Shown one piece after another: positions 35,623 through 45,557 of a stretch of DNA of 64,000 bases; the stretch's first letter is position 1; every line of letters starts with the position of its first letter. The stretch spans positions 1 to 64,000 of the forward strand of contig NZ_CALXYQ010000013.1 in assembly GCF_944393015.1 (NCBI RefSeq), written 5' to 3'. Made by a program: the position numbers and the translations under genes. This DNA is from an uncultured Brachyspira sp. GTDB lineage: Bacteria; Spirochaetota; Brachyspiria; Brachyspirales; Brachyspiraceae. The notes below the pieces were generated by a model. It had not been told where the DNA came from and did no database searches. It saw only the letters and a program-made list of their open reading frames with translations.

Positions 35623-36657
35623 TTATTTTTTTAAATCTCTAAAACTTAAAGCTGTATTTGATTTTTTATCAACTTTTAATTTCATACCTAAAACTTTATT
35701 ATAATATTTAGCAGGTATTCCAACGCAAGGTCTTAAAGCTATTAAATCTTTTTCTGTAATTATTTCACCTCTAAGCATTGCATGACTTAAATAAATACCT
35801 CTTTTTGCATATACAAGTTCCTTTTTTTCCTGCTTGCTTAATACATGCTCTTTCTTGCTTGCAGCATCTCCTCCAAGCATAGTTAATGTTTTATCAATAG
35901 ACTTTATCATCTCCAACATGCCATTTGTTTCTAAGCTAATAATATGATCTCCTGTTTCTTTTTCAGGTGTAACAGTAAAGTGTTTTTCTATTATTTTAGC
36001 ACCTAAAGAAACAGCAATTATAGGAGCTTCAATACCTATAGTATGATCTGAATATCCTATTATATTATTTTTAAATAGATTTTTCATAACAGATATTCTG
36101 TTGAGTCTAGCATTTTGTAAAGGAGTAGGGTATTCTACAGAACAATGTAATAATGCTACTTCATTTTTTTTCAATATTTTTAAGGCTTCTTTAATATCTT
36201 TATTTAAAGCTAGCCCTGTTGAAAGTATGACAGGCTTTTGAGTCTTAGCAACAGTTTCAAGCAAAGGTATATTATCTATATCGCATGAAGCTATTTTTAT
36301 TATAGGTATATCGTAGCTTACAATATCATTTACAGAATCTACAGAAAAAGGAGTTGTTATAAATATGATTTTATTTTTTTTAGCTTCTTTTATTAGAGGT
36401 TCATACCATTCTTTTTTTAATATGATATTGTCAACACCGTCTAAAGCATCATCTTTTAATTTCAAAATTTTAGTATATTCTTTTGCAGCGAATAAAGTTT
36501 TTTGTGTGAAGCTTTGAAATTTTACAGCATCAGCACCGGATTTAGCTGCTTCTTGAATAAGTTTTATTGCAGTATTTAAATCGCCTTCATGATTACATCC
36601 TGCTTCAGCTATTATGAAATATCCTTTTTTATTTATAAGATCTTTTAATTTTAACAT
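35623..36657 (-). CDS. neuB: Sialic-acid-type synthase (NeuB family)
   Basis: The 344 residues match NeuB/PseI/LegI synthases: EAGCNHEGD, ADAVKFQS, the barrel with GYSDHTIGIEAP and EKHFTV, and a C-terminal SAF (antifreeze-like) domain (about 280-344, RGIYLSHAMLRGEIITEKDL). The enzyme condenses phosphoenolpyruvate with an N-acetylated hexosamine to a nonulosonic acid. No other nonulosonate genes are adjacent, so whether it makes neuraminic, legionaminic or pseudaminic acid is open. In spirochaetes such sugars can decorate flagellin or surface glycans. Confidence 0.85.
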   Translation of the reverse strand: MLKLKDLINKKGYFIIAEAGCNHEGDLNTAIKLIQEAAKSGADAVKFQSFTQKTLFAAKEYTKILKLKDDALDGVDNIILKKEWYEPLIKEAKKNKIIFITTPFSVDSVNDIVSYDIPIIKIASCDIDNIPLLETVAKTQKPVILSTGLALNKDIKEALKILKKNEVALLHCSVEYPTPLQNARLNRISVMKNLFKNNIIGYSDHTIGIEAPIIAVSLGAKIIEKHFTVTPEKETGDHIISLETNGMLEMIKSIDKTLTMLGGDAASKKEHVLSKQEKKELVYAKRGIYLSHAMLRGEIITEKDLIALRPCVGIPAKYYNKVLGMKLKVDKKSNTALSFRDLKK

Positions 36658-36771
36658 ACAATCATATCCTAACTATTAGTTTGCAATATATTATCGAAAT
36701 AGAATTGTTTAATTATTAAAACTTTTTAGTATTGGGAATATTGAAAAAACAAATGCGTTAAAAAAAAAATG

Positions 36772-36844
36772 AGCTGGTGATGGGACTCGAACCCGCAACC
36801 GGCTGATTACAAATCAGCTGCTCTACCAATTGAGCTACACCAGC
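36772..36844 (-). tRNA. tRNA-Thr (anticodon UGU)
   Basis: The 73 bases on the minus strand fold as a cloverleaf. The acceptor stem GCTGGTG pairs with CACCAGC, the D arm is AGCTCAATTGGTAGAGC, the anticodon arm CTGATTTGTAATCAG has anticodon TGT, and the T arm has GGTTCGAGTCC. The discriminator is T(U). The 3' CCA is not encoded (CAT follows), so the tRNA needs the CCA-adding enzyme encoded at 61851-63245. Confidence 0.95.
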
Positions 36845-36931
36845 AAAGTGATTATTATTATACAATAACTGAAAAAAAAGTCAAGCGATTGAATAAAAAA
36901 ATTGCATATTTTTTTATTATCATTAACTTAA

Positions 36932-39253
36932 TTATTCTTCTCTGTCTTTTAATCCTTCAACCATATCCAATCTATTTATATAATAAGCACTCATTACAGA
37001 TACAAGGAATATTACAGTTATAAGCAATGCTATAGCAAGTATATAGCTTGACTGATATACATGCGGAACAAATGAAAATAATTTGCTTGAGAAAGGTTTT
37101 TTTACCAAATATAATATTCCGTATCCTGCAGCTATTCCTAATGGTATGGCAACTATTATTTGTGTAATAGTTTCTTTTAATGAGGCTATCATAATTTCCT
37201 TTGTAGTATATCCCATAACTTTTAGAAGAGTGAATTCATATCTTCTAGTTGCAAGCGTTATAACACCTACACCATAAAGAGAAGTAGCACCCAGTAAGAA
37301 GGCTATGAATATAAGTATCTGCACCAAAAGATATATAGTAGCTATCTGATTTTTATAAGCCTCATACTCATCATTTCTGAAGCTGTAATATGAAACCTCT
37401 TTACTTTTATCCAATATATCTTTCATATCTTCCTTAGTGAAATCATCTTTAGTTGATATAAATATGCTGTTATAAACATCTTGTATATCGAATGTTTCTT
37501 CAGCAAATTTTTTATCTATATAAACATAGAACATACCTTGCTGATCAACGAATTTACTCACTTTAACTCTTCTTGAAATACTGTTTCCTAAAGTATATAA
37601 TTCTATTCCAATATAATCATTTTCTTTAATATTTAATTTTTCAGCTAAATATTTAGGAATCATAACAGAATCTTCTTTGTCATTATTATTAGGTATATCC
37701 ATAGAAGAAAAACTGTCTTTATATATTAAAGCAGGTATATACAAACTTTCAGCACTATCCTCAAATGCAGGATATAATCTTGCCTGATAAATAGCTGCCT
37801 TATCATAATATTTAATGCCTTCATTAGTAAATATATCAGAATTATCTTCCCATTTTGTAGGATTTATATTTGCAACAACATCATATAAAGCAAATTTTTC
37901 ATATAAGTTGTATAAGAAATAATCAAAGGAATTATTAAACCCTTGAGCAAATATAGTCATACTTATAGCAGCGAACATTCCCCAAAGAGAAGCTAAATAT
38001 CTTGTTTTGCTTCTTGAGGCATTTTTTATAGCATATCTTGTATTGAAAGAAAATTTATTCCAAATCGGTAATTTCTCTACAAAGCTTTTACCTGATCCTT
38101 TAGGCGGCTCTCCTCTCATAGACTGAGCAGGATTTAATTTCAATATTGATACAGCAGCCAAAAGGTTAGAGAATATGCATACAAATAATATTATTACCGC
38201 TGATATTATCCATAAATCTATATAGGTGTTATGATTAAAATTAGGCATATCAAATATATTTCCTAATGCATTGAATATAGGAGGCAAAAGGAAATTGCTT
38301 GCAATAAAAGCTAAAAGTATACCGAAAAATGATACTAAGAATGAATATTTTATATACATAAACATTATAGAAAAATCTGTAAGTCCGATAGCTTTCATTA
38401 TACCTATTTGTTTTCTTTCTACAGCAACATTTCTTCTTTGTATAATATAAAGTAAAAGTATTGCCATAAGAAGAAGTATAGAAGGACATATATATGAAAA
38501 AGAGTCTATTTGGAGTAATGTTTGTTCATAGTTTACATAGTTAACAGATTGTTTTCTATCTGTGAATAAGAATATTTTTTGTTTTAATTTTATTCTTATT
38601 AGATTTTCAACATTTTCTTTATTAGCATCTTCTGTGTATTTTATATATATTGAATTGTAAGGTATATAATTAAAATGATCCTCATGAACTTCTATAACTG
38701 CAAAATCTTTAGCTTCTGAAGCAGTGCTTGCTCCGTCTTTAAATAAAAATACATAATTAGGATAAGATACTAAAGCGGCTATAACAAATGAATTAGTTTT
38801 ATCATTAAATACTAATTCTACAGTATCGCCTAATTTTAAAGAATTAGCTTCTGCAAAGTTTTTATTAATTGCTATTTCATTAGTCTTTAATTCAGATTTT
38901 CCTTCATATACATAAGGCTTATTTATCCTATCTTCAGCATTATCAGTACCGTAAATTATAGCATCAATATTGTCTATTTTACCTTGAAATCTATGCTTAG
39001 CAACAACTTTATCAACGCCTTTCATTTCTTCAAGAGTTTCTATATCATTAGTATCAAACATACCGAATAATACTAAATCATCCAATGTATTTTCTTCAAA
39101 ATAATTTTCAGCTGATAGTTTAAAATCTCTATATACTGTTTTTACAGCAACGAAGAAAAGCACAGCCAATGTTACTATGAATACAGCAGACATAAATATA
39201 GCAAGCTGCTTATTTATTTTTCTAAATAATAGTTTAGTTTTTATATTTATCAT
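36932..39253 (-). CDS. FtsX-domain ABC transporter permease
   Basis: The 773-residue protein has the MacB/LolCE-like layout. An N-terminal helix (about 15-38) is followed by a periplasmic domain to about 250, three helices (about 255-375) and a cytoplasmic link. A second helix-periplasmic unit and three C-terminal helices (about 640-765) complete it, so two FtsX domains lie in one chain. It is 7 bases downstream of its ATPase gene. These systems export lipoproteins, peptides or drugs by mechanical coupling. The substrate is unknown. Confidence 0.88.
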   Translation of the reverse strand: MINIKTKLLFRKINKQLAIFMSAVFIVTLAVLFFVAVKTVYRDFKLSAENYFEENTLDDLVLFGMFDTNDIETLEEMKGVDKVVAKHRFQGKIDNIDAIIYGTDNAEDRINKPYVYEGKSELKTNEIAINKNFAEANSLKLGDTVELVFNDKTNSFVIAALVSYPNYVFLFKDGASTASEAKDFAVIEVHEDHFNYIPYNSIYIKYTEDANKENVENLIRIKLKQKIFLFTDRKQSVNYVNYEQTLLQIDSFSYICPSILLLMAILLLYIIQRRNVAVERKQIGIMKAIGLTDFSIMFMYIKYSFLVSFFGILLAFIASNFLLPPIFNALGNIFDMPNFNHNTYIDLWIISAVIILFVCIFSNLLAAVSILKLNPAQSMRGEPPKGSGKSFVEKLPIWNKFSFNTRYAIKNASRSKTRYLASLWGMFAAISMTIFAQGFNNSFDYFLYNLYEKFALYDVVANINPTKWEDNSDIFTNEGIKYYDKAAIYQARLYPAFEDSAESLYIPALIYKDSFSSMDIPNNNDKEDSVMIPKYLAEKLNIKENDYIGIELYTLGNSISRRVKVSKFVDQQGMFYVYIDKKFAEETFDIQDVYNSIFISTKDDFTKEDMKDILDKSKEVSYYSFRNDEYEAYKNQIATIYLLVQILIFIAFLLGATSLYGVGVITLATRRYEFTLLKVMGYTTKEIMIASLKETITQIIVAIPLGIAAGYGILYLVKKPFSSKLFSFVPHVYQSSYILAIALLITVIFLVSVMSAYYINRLDMVEGLKDREE

Positions 39254-39260
39254 TATTATT

Positions 39261-39968
39261 TTACCACTCTATATCTTCAGGATTCAAAGGATTTGCCACA
39301 TCATATTTATCTAATACTTCACCGCTTAAAATTTTTACAACAGTATCAGCCATTTTAGCTATTTCTTTACTATGTGTAATAAGTATGATGCTTGTTCCTA
39401 AATTTCTGTTTAGGTCTCTAAGTATTTTTAGAGCCATAACACCTGTTTTATTATCTAATGCTCCAGTAGGCTCATCGCATAATACCACTTTAGGCTTTTT
39501 AGCTATGGCACGTGCTATACTTACTCTTTGCTGTTCTCCTCCGGATAATTCTGTAGGATAATGTTTTACTCTGTTTTCAAGACCTAATAATTTTAAAGCC
39601 TCTTCTGCATTACTTCTTGAAAGTCCTGTAATTTCAGTAGAAAATTCAACATTCTCTATAGCTGTTAAGTTAGGAAGTAAGTTATAGCTTTGAAATACGA
39701 ATCCTATATTTTCTCTTCTAAATTTAGCTAATCTTTTATCACTATAATGAGAAATATCCTCACCCAAAAATAATACCTGTCCGCTTGTAGGTTTATCTAA
39801 AGCACCTAATATATTAAGTAAAGTACTTTTTCCTGAACCGCTAGGTCCTAATATAGCAGTAAGTTTTCCTTCTTCTATTGTAAGGTTAACAGATTTTAAT
39901 GCCTGTGTAGCACCTCCGCCATGTCCATATATCTTACTAATTTCTTTTATTTCATAAAGGTAGCTCAT
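39261..39968 (-). CDS. ABC transporter ATPase (LolD/MacB type)
   Basis: The 235-residue ATPase has Walker A GPSGSGKST (about 41-49), Q-loop FVFQSYNLLP, signature LSGGEQQR and Walker B VVLCDEPTGALD, with the switch His in ILITHS. The LolD/MacB subfamily is indicated by the DEPTGALD box. It works with the FtsX-type permease downstream. Its start shares one base with the coaBC stop (TAATG), so the three genes form one operon. Confidence 0.95.
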   Translation of the reverse strand: MSYLYEIKEISKIYGHGGGATQALKSVNLTIEEGKLTAILGPSGSGKSTLLNILGALDKPTSGQVLFLGEDISHYSDKRLAKFRRENIGFVFQSYNLLPNLTAIENVEFSTEITGLSRSNAEEALKLLGLENRVKHYPTELSGGEQQRVSIARAIAKKPKVVLCDEPTGALDNKTGVMALKILRDLNRNLGTSIILITHSKEIAKMADTVVKILSGEVLDKYDVANPLNPEDIEW

Positions 39969-41179
39969 TATTTAAAATCCCGTAATATTATTTTTTTCTT
40001 CCATTCTGAAACAGCTTCAGAAACTATTTCTTTAGCACATTCTTTTTTACTTAAAAGAGGAAAAGATTTAAATCTTCCGTCTTTAAAAAATATTGTAATT
40101 TTATTAGTATCTTTTCCTATAGCATCCTGTATTTTGTTAGCAACTATCATATCAGCATCTTTTCTTTTCATCTTATCTACAGCATAATTTTTTAGTTCCT
40201 CATCATTTTCAGCAGTTTCCGCAGCAAAAGATACTATTAATGTTCCATTTTTCTTTTTATTTTTTGAAGATGCAAGTATATCATCATTTTCAATTAATTC
40301 TATAGTATTTATATTATGTTTTTTTACCTTTTTATCAAAAACTTGTGCAGGTCTGAAATCTAAAGGAGCAGCAGCCATAAGAAGTATATCTGTATTATCA
40401 AGTTCATTCAATACATTATCCTGCAATTCTTTAGTAGTATTTATTTTGATTTTTTTATCATTATTTTTTACAGCTAAAGAATCATTAACTTTGCCCTCTA
40501 TATATGTAGATATTCCACCATTTGAAGATATTTCTTCATATATAGAAGCTCCCATTTTTCCGCTTGAATTATTAGTGATATATCTTATAGGGTCTATCCA
40601 TTCTATTGTAGCCCCTGATGTAATAGTGAATCTTATATTATTGTATTTCAATGATTCATTATTTGAAGTTACTATTTTTATTATAGTATCAAGATCGGCA
40701 AGCCTTCCAACACCTTCATCATTGCATGCCATATTTCCGCTTTCTGGCGGTATTAACTCATAATTTAATTCTTCTATTAGATATTTAACATTTTTTTGAT
40801 TTGCTTTATTAGTCCACATATGAGGATTCATAGCAGGAGCAAAATATTTCTTTTTTGTATATGCACATGCTATTGTACTTATTGCATCATCGCATATACC
40901 ATTTGCTATTTTTCCTATAATATTAACATCGGCAGGGGCAATTAATAATATATCTGTTTCTTCATTAATATGAATATGTCTAAGTACATCGTCTTCCTGC
41001 CATAAATCTGTTATCACTTTATTTCCGCTCATAGTTTCTAATGCTTTAACGCCGACCATGTTTTGTGCATTTTTTGTAACTGCACAAATAACATTATGTC
41101 CTTGTTTTTTTAAATGACTAACAAGGAATGGTGTTTTGTATGCAGATATTGAGCTTGTTATTGCAAGTAAAATTCTCAT
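39968..41179 (-). CDS. coaBC: Bifunctional CoaBC (phosphopantothenoylcysteine synthetase/decarboxylase)
   Basis: The 403 residues hold two domains. The N-terminal flavodoxin-like decarboxylase CoaC (about 1-180) has ITSSISAYK, APADVNIIGKIANGICDD, APAMNPHMW and the active Cys in GNMACNDEGVGRL. The C-terminal ligase CoaB (from about 190) has TSGATIEWIDPIRYITNNSSGKMG. It joins phosphopantothenate to cysteine and decarboxylates the product to phosphopantetheine for coenzyme A. coaX at 61066 provides the first step of the same pathway. It heads an operon with an ABC exporter, with no obvious functional link. Confidence 0.95.
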   Translation of the reverse strand: MRILLAITSSISAYKTPFLVSHLKKQGHNVICAVTKNAQNMVGVKALETMSGNKVITDLWQEDDVLRHIHINEETDILLIAPADVNIIGKIANGICDDAISTIACAYTKKKYFAPAMNPHMWTNKANQKNVKYLIEELNYELIPPESGNMACNDEGVGRLADLDTIIKIVTSNNESLKYNNIRFTITSGATIEWIDPIRYITNNSSGKMGASIYEEISSNGGISTYIEGKVNDSLAVKNNDKKIKINTTKELQDNVLNELDNTDILLMAAAPLDFRPAQVFDKKVKKHNINTIELIENDDILASSKNKKKNGTLIVSFAAETAENDEELKNYAVDKMKRKDADMIVANKIQDAIGKDTNKITIFFKDGRFKSFPLLSKKECAKEIVSEAVSEWKKKIILRDFK

Positions 41180-41642
41180 AATTTAAAATATAACTTTATA
41201 CCCTTTATTAAACTATACTCTTAAACTATTATATACTACTATAAATAAAAAAAATAGTCTATATATTTTTATAATTTTTTTTATTTTTCTTTACAATAAT
41301 AATATACTTCATATTGAAAATTATTTTATTTTTTAGTAGTTATAAGTAAGATAATATGAATAAAATAATATTTTTATATATATAATATGATATATGAATT
41401 TTATATATGTGAAATAATAGTTAAAAAATAATGCGTAAACTACTAACATATAAAAAATGATTTTTTTAATAAATTCTAAAACCATATAAATAGAATTTAT
41501 TGTTTTATCGATATTTTAATATACTATAAATAAATATTGTAAAAAATGTCATATTTTTTTTAGTTGATATTGACAATAGATATGATTTTAGTATATTATT
41601 AAAGTAAAAGATATTAAATTTTTTAAAAAGGGACTTAATATA
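41180..41642. promoter_or_regulatory. AT-rich gap with phoH promoter
   Basis: This 463-base gap between the divergent coaBC and phoH genes is about 85% A+T. Most of it has no structure I can support. Near its right end lies a good promoter: TTGACA (41570-41575), a 16-base spacer and TATATT (41592-41597), which would start RNA near 41604, about 25 bases before the phoH ribosome site AGGGA (41629-41633). Confidence 0.5.
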
Positions 41643-42593
41643 ATTAACAACAAACTTTTAGATAATAAAGTAAAATTCAAAGATAATGCTTCTTTTATAT
41701 CTGTATGCGGAGTAGAAGATAAACATCTTGAAATATTAGAAAATAAATTTAATGTTTCCATATATCCAAAAGGAAATGAATTAACTATAAAAGGTGATTT
41801 AGTAAAAATAGAAGACACCATAAAAGTTTTATATACTTTAAAAGATTTATACAATTCATCTGCTGAAATAACCGAACAAAAAGTAATCAATATAGCCGAC
41901 AACATCTATAATGATAAAGAAAATAAATTTATATCCATGAAAATAAAATTGCCTTATTTGGGCAGAAATATAGAAATGAAAACTGTATCTCAGGGAGAAT
42001 ATTTATATAAGATGCAAAAAAGCGATATAATATTTTCTACAGGTGCTGCAGGTACAGGTAAGACTTTTCTTTCCGTGGCTTATGCTATCAATTTACTTTC
42101 TGAAGGAAAAATAGAACGTATCATTATAACAAGACCAGTTGTAGAGGCGGGTGAGAGTTTAGGATATTTGCCTGGGGATTTTAAAGAGAAAATATCTCCT
42201 TATATGCGTCCTGTTTACGATGCTCTATACAGCATTATATCTGCTGATATGATATCAAGATTTACAGAAGAAGGTAAAATAGAAGTAGCTCCTCTTGCAT
42301 ATATGAGAGGAAGAACTTTAAGCCGATCTTTTATAATACTTGATGAGGCACAAAATACTACTATATCTCAGATGAAAATGTTTTTAAGCAGAATAGGAGA
42401 GAAGTCTAAAGTTGTTGTTACAGGCGATATTTCTCAAAGCGATTTGCCTAAAAATGCTCAGTCAGGACTAGAACATGCTTTGAAAATATTAAGCAATATA
42501 AACGGTATTAGTTTTCATCATTTTGAAAAGAAAGATGTTATAAGGCATCATTTAGTTTCTAAAATATTAGAGGCTTATGATAATGCTGATTAA
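41643..42593 (+). CDS. phoH: PhoH-family ATPase, apparently with a non-AUG start
   Basis: The domain with Walker A GAAGTGKT and Walker B FIILDEAQN starts near ATG 41937. The same frame stays open back to a stop at 41589 and encodes about 98 more residues (FISVCGVEDKHLEILENKF; VSIYPKGNELTIKGDLVKI), matching the KH-like N-terminal domain normal for PhoH. The full product of about 316 residues has the family length. There is no ATG, GTG or TTG in this extension. AGGGA (41629-41633) precedes ATA 41640 and ATT 41643, of which AUU is the known rare start. If translation began at 41937 the protein would lack the domain. PhoH proteins act as RNA-linked helicases; it begins a cluster with pgpH and ybeY. 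Confidence 0.8.
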   Translation: MNNKLLDNKVKFKDNASFISVCGVEDKHLEILENKFNVSIYPKGNELTIKGDLVKIEDTIKVLYTLKDLYNSSAEITEQKVINIADNIYNDKENKFISMKIKLPYLGRNIEMKTVSQGEYLYKMQKSDIIFSTGAAGTGKTFLSVAYAINLLSEGKIERIIITRPVVEAGESLGYLPGDFKEKISPYMRPVYDALYSIISADMISRFTEEGKIEVAPLAYMRGRTLSRSFIILDEAQNTTISQMKMFLSRIGEKSKVVVTGDISQSDLPKNAQSGLEHALKILSNINGISFHHFEKKDVIRHHLVSKILEAYDNAD

Positions 42594-42626
42594 TTTATAT
42601 AAATATATTAAAAAAGGTACTAATTT

Positions 42627-45107
42627 ATGAATACAAATAAAAAAATAGTAAAATCTGTTTTGAATAAAACTCCAAATATAGAAAGATTTTTCCAATTAAG
42701 TATAGCTATATTATTATACTTGTTTACTCTATTTTTGGTTTTTCCAACTTATATGCAGAAAGTTAATATCCCTAATATAGGTGATATAGTTACAGAGCCT
42801 TTCATAGTAAAGCAGAATGTAAAATATGAAAATAAAGAAGAAACTCAAAAAGTTGTATATTATACAGAAGCAGCTGCATCCCCTACATTTGATATGCCTA
42901 AAAATATAGAATATGAAGCTTTATCTAAAATAAGCAATATGTTTTCTTTTATGAGAATATCTCATGATAATAATATTTCTATTGATGATATGTATAATCA
43001 ATTTTTACTTATGTATGATGAGCCTATAAATAAATCTGTATTTTCAAATGCTGTAGTTAATGATCTTAATATAGGTTATGAAGCTAAAGTAATAGAAACA
43101 GTTAAAGAATTACTAGGCGTAGGCATCATATCCAGAGGAAATTTAAGTGCTGATACTTTAAGTTTAATATTGGATAATGGTATATTCGTATATAGCTATG
43201 ATAACTATATAGTTGAAGAAAAATTACTTCCTAAAAACAGAGTTTTCTTTTTGGAAGATTTAAGAGTTGAACTTCCTTCAATGATAGGTACTAAATATAG
43301 AAATCTCAATATAAATCATATAAATTCTATATCATCTATTGTTAATGCATTTTTAAGAGATAATTTAATATATAATTCTTCAAGAACTAAAGAAAAAATA
43401 AATAATCTAAGACATAATGTAGATCCTATTTATAATGTAATAAAAAAAGGTTTTCCTATTTTAAGTGTAGGGGAAAGAGTAACTGAGGAAAAAGCTGAAT
43501 TAATTAGAAATTTATTCGGAAATAATTTTGGAGGATATAATGTATCTATATTCATAGGTCAGGCTTTATTTATTCTGCTTCTTTTTTCATTTATTGGATT
43601 TATTATATTAAGATATAAGATACCTTTTTACATAACTTTCAAAAATTTCTTATTGTTTGCTATAGAGTACGCTGTAATAATTGGAATCACTTATATTTTT
43701 TATAATCATGTTTCTTATAGTTTATCAAATGTTTATATTCCTTTTTATGTATATACATTCATTCCTATGTTCAGTATAATAAACTCTTTGCTTGGAGCTA
43801 AAAGAGGAATATCTTCTATGATAACATTATGTATAACTTTACTTGCGGCAAATGTAGCACAGGCTGGAATATTTGAAATATCTTCATTGTTTGTTATATC
43901 TGTTATTGCATCTATATTGTCAAAAAGAATACATAATAGATATTCTATTATGTTAATTGGTTTGTTTATAGGGGCATATTTAAGTTTGATGTGTTTGGTA
44001 AGTATATTATTAGATGATAGTCTAAAGATAAATTATATAACTTTTATATTTGCATTTGTAAGCGGATTTACTCAGTCTATACTTGTTATGATATTTTTAC
44101 CTATTATTGAATATGTACTTGAAACAGCAACTATATTCAGACTTCAGGAATTATCAGATTTGAACAATCCTCTTCTTAGAAAACTTCAGATGAACGCTCC
44201 TGGTACTTATCACCATTCTATAAGTATGGCTAATTTAGTTGAAACTATAGCTGAAGAAATAGGAGAAGATGCAAGACTTGCCTGTGTATCTGCATATTAT
44301 CATGATATAGGTAAAATGGAGAATCCTCTCTATTATATAGAAAATACGAATAAAACAGAAAACAGACATAATAAATTAAAGCCTACTCTTTCTGCTTCGA
44401 TAGTAAAAGCCCATGTTCGTTTAGGTGTTGAAATAGCTAAAAAATACAGACTTCCGAAAGAGGTTATTGCGGCAATTAAAGAACATCATGGAACTAGCTT
44501 AATAAAATATTTCTATGTGGAAGCTATGAAAGAAAATCCTGATGTTGATGTTAATTTATTTACATATCCAGGTCCTAGACCTCAGTCAAAAATTACTGCG
44601 ATATTAATGATATTAGATTCTATAGAGGCAGCAAGCAGGTCTTTAGATTCGCCTAGAAGAGAAGATTTAGAAATGCTCATAGAACATATTGTAAATGATA
44701 AAATGGCTCATGGTGAGTTAAACGACAGCGGTCTTACTTTGAAAGATATAGAAATAATTAAAAAGATATCATTCCAGCAAATAATAGCATCATTGCATGA
44801 GAGAATTAAATATCCTGAGTTGAATAATAATTCTGAATCAGATAAGAAAGAAGAAAAGAAAGATGATAAAAAAGAAGAAAAAGATTCTAAAAAACAAATA
44901 GCTAAAGATGCTAAAGAGGAAAAGAAATCTAAGAAAGTAGAAAAGATTAAAGAAAATATAAAAGAAAAAATAGCTAAGAAAATACCTTTGAAGCATAAAG
45001 GCGAAAAGGATGCAAAAGAATTAAAATACAGCAAAGACACTAAAGAAAGTAAAGAAGTTAAAGAAATAAAAGAAACTAAAGATACTAAAGAATCTGTAAA
45101 AAAATAA
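42627..45107 (+). CDS. PgpH-like 7TM-HD phosphohydrolase (c-di-AMP phosphodiesterase type)
   Basis: The 826-residue protein has an N-terminal helix (about 22-45), an extracellular 7TMR-HDED domain (to about 300), seven helices (about 310-505) and a cytoplasmic HD domain. The HD domain contains TYHHSISMANLVE, YYHDIGKMENP and EHHGTSLIKYF. In Listeria, PgpH hydrolyses c-di-AMP. The last 90 residues are an unusual Lys/Glu/Asp-rich tail with repeated KDxKE units, probably disordered or a coiled coil. It follows phoH by 33 bases and precedes ybeY by 5, the order phoH-pgpH-ybeY common in bacteria. Confidence 0.9.
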   Translation: MNTNKKIVKSVLNKTPNIERFFQLSIAILLYLFTLFLVFPTYMQKVNIPNIGDIVTEPFIVKQNVKYENKEETQKVVYYTEAAASPTFDMPKNIEYEALSKISNMFSFMRISHDNNISIDDMYNQFLLMYDEPINKSVFSNAVVNDLNIGYEAKVIETVKELLGVGIISRGNLSADTLSLILDNGIFVYSYDNYIVEEKLLPKNRVFFLEDLRVELPSMIGTKYRNLNINHINSISSIVNAFLRDNLIYNSSRTKEKINNLRHNVDPIYNVIKKGFPILSVGERVTEEKAELIRNLFGNNFGGYNVSIFIGQALFILLLFSFIGFIILRYKIPFYITFKNFLLFAIEYAVIIGITYIFYNHVSYSLSNVYIPFYVYTFIPMFSIINSLLGAKRGISSMITLCITLLAANVAQAGIFEISSLFVISVIASILSKRIHNRYSIMLIGLFIGAYLSLMCLVSILLDDSLKINYITFIFAFVSGFTQSILVMIFLPIIEYVLETATIFRLQELSDLNNPLLRKLQMNAPGTYHHSISMANLVETIAEEIGEDARLACVSAYYHDIGKMENPLYYIENTNKTENRHNKLKPTLSASIVKAHVRLGVEIAKKYRLPKEVIAAIKEHHGTSLIKYFYVEAMKENPDVDVNLFTYPGPRPQSKITAILMILDSIEAASRSLDSPRREDLEMLIEHIVNDKMAHGELNDSGLTLKDIEIIKKISFQQIIASLHERIKYPELNNNSESDKKEEKKDDKKEEKDSKKQIAKDAKEEKKSKKVEKIKENIKEKIAKKIPLKHKGEKDAKELKYSKDTKESKEVKEIKETKDTKESVKK

Positions 45108-45112
45108 CAATT

Positions 45113-45538
45113 ATGAAAGTAAATGTTTTTAATGAAACTGATTATGATATAAATATAAAGTATTATAAATATTTTTTATATTACTCTGCCAAAACTGCTG
45201 ATATTGACGGTGAGGTTAATTTACTTTTTTGCGATGATGAATATATAAAAAATCTTAATAAAGAGTTTAGAAACAAAGATAAAGCTACCGATGTGCTTAC
45301 ATTTCCTATGGGAGATATTAATGAAGGCGGAGATATAGTTATTTCTTATGAATGGGTAGTAACTAGATATAGTGAAGAAAAGATAAAAAAGACTATATTA
45401 AAATTGATTATTCATTCAATACTTCATTTGAAAGGAATACATCATAATTATACTAGAAAATCATTAATGGAAAATCATAATAAAATGAGAGAATTATATA
45501 AGAAAGTAATAAAAACAATAAAAGAAAATAAATCATAA
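45113..45538 (+). CDS. ybeY: Endoribonuclease YbeY, rRNA maturation factor
   Basis: The 141-residue protein has the zinc site HSILHLKGIHH (the H-x3-H-x5-H pattern), although the typical GYDH after it is changed to GIHH. The upstream block LNKEFRNKDKATDVLTFPM is highly conserved in the family. YbeY processes the 3' end of 16S rRNA and takes part in ribosome quality control. It starts 5 bases after pgpH with no clear ribosome site, so it is likely coupled to it. Confidence 0.92.
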   Translation: MKVNVFNETDYDINIKYYKYFLYYSAKTADIDGEVNLLFCDDEYIKNLNKEFRNKDKATDVLTFPMGDINEGGDIVISYEWVVTRYSEEKIKKTILKLIIHSILHLKGIHHNYTRKSLMENHNKMRELYKKVIKTIKENKS

Positions 45539-45557
45539 TTTAAGGACATATATAAAA

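Noticed and set aside
41588-41905. Minus-strand ORF of 105 codons opposite the phoH 5' end
   Set aside because: The + frame encodes the conserved PhoH N-terminal domain, so the minus frame is a shadow.
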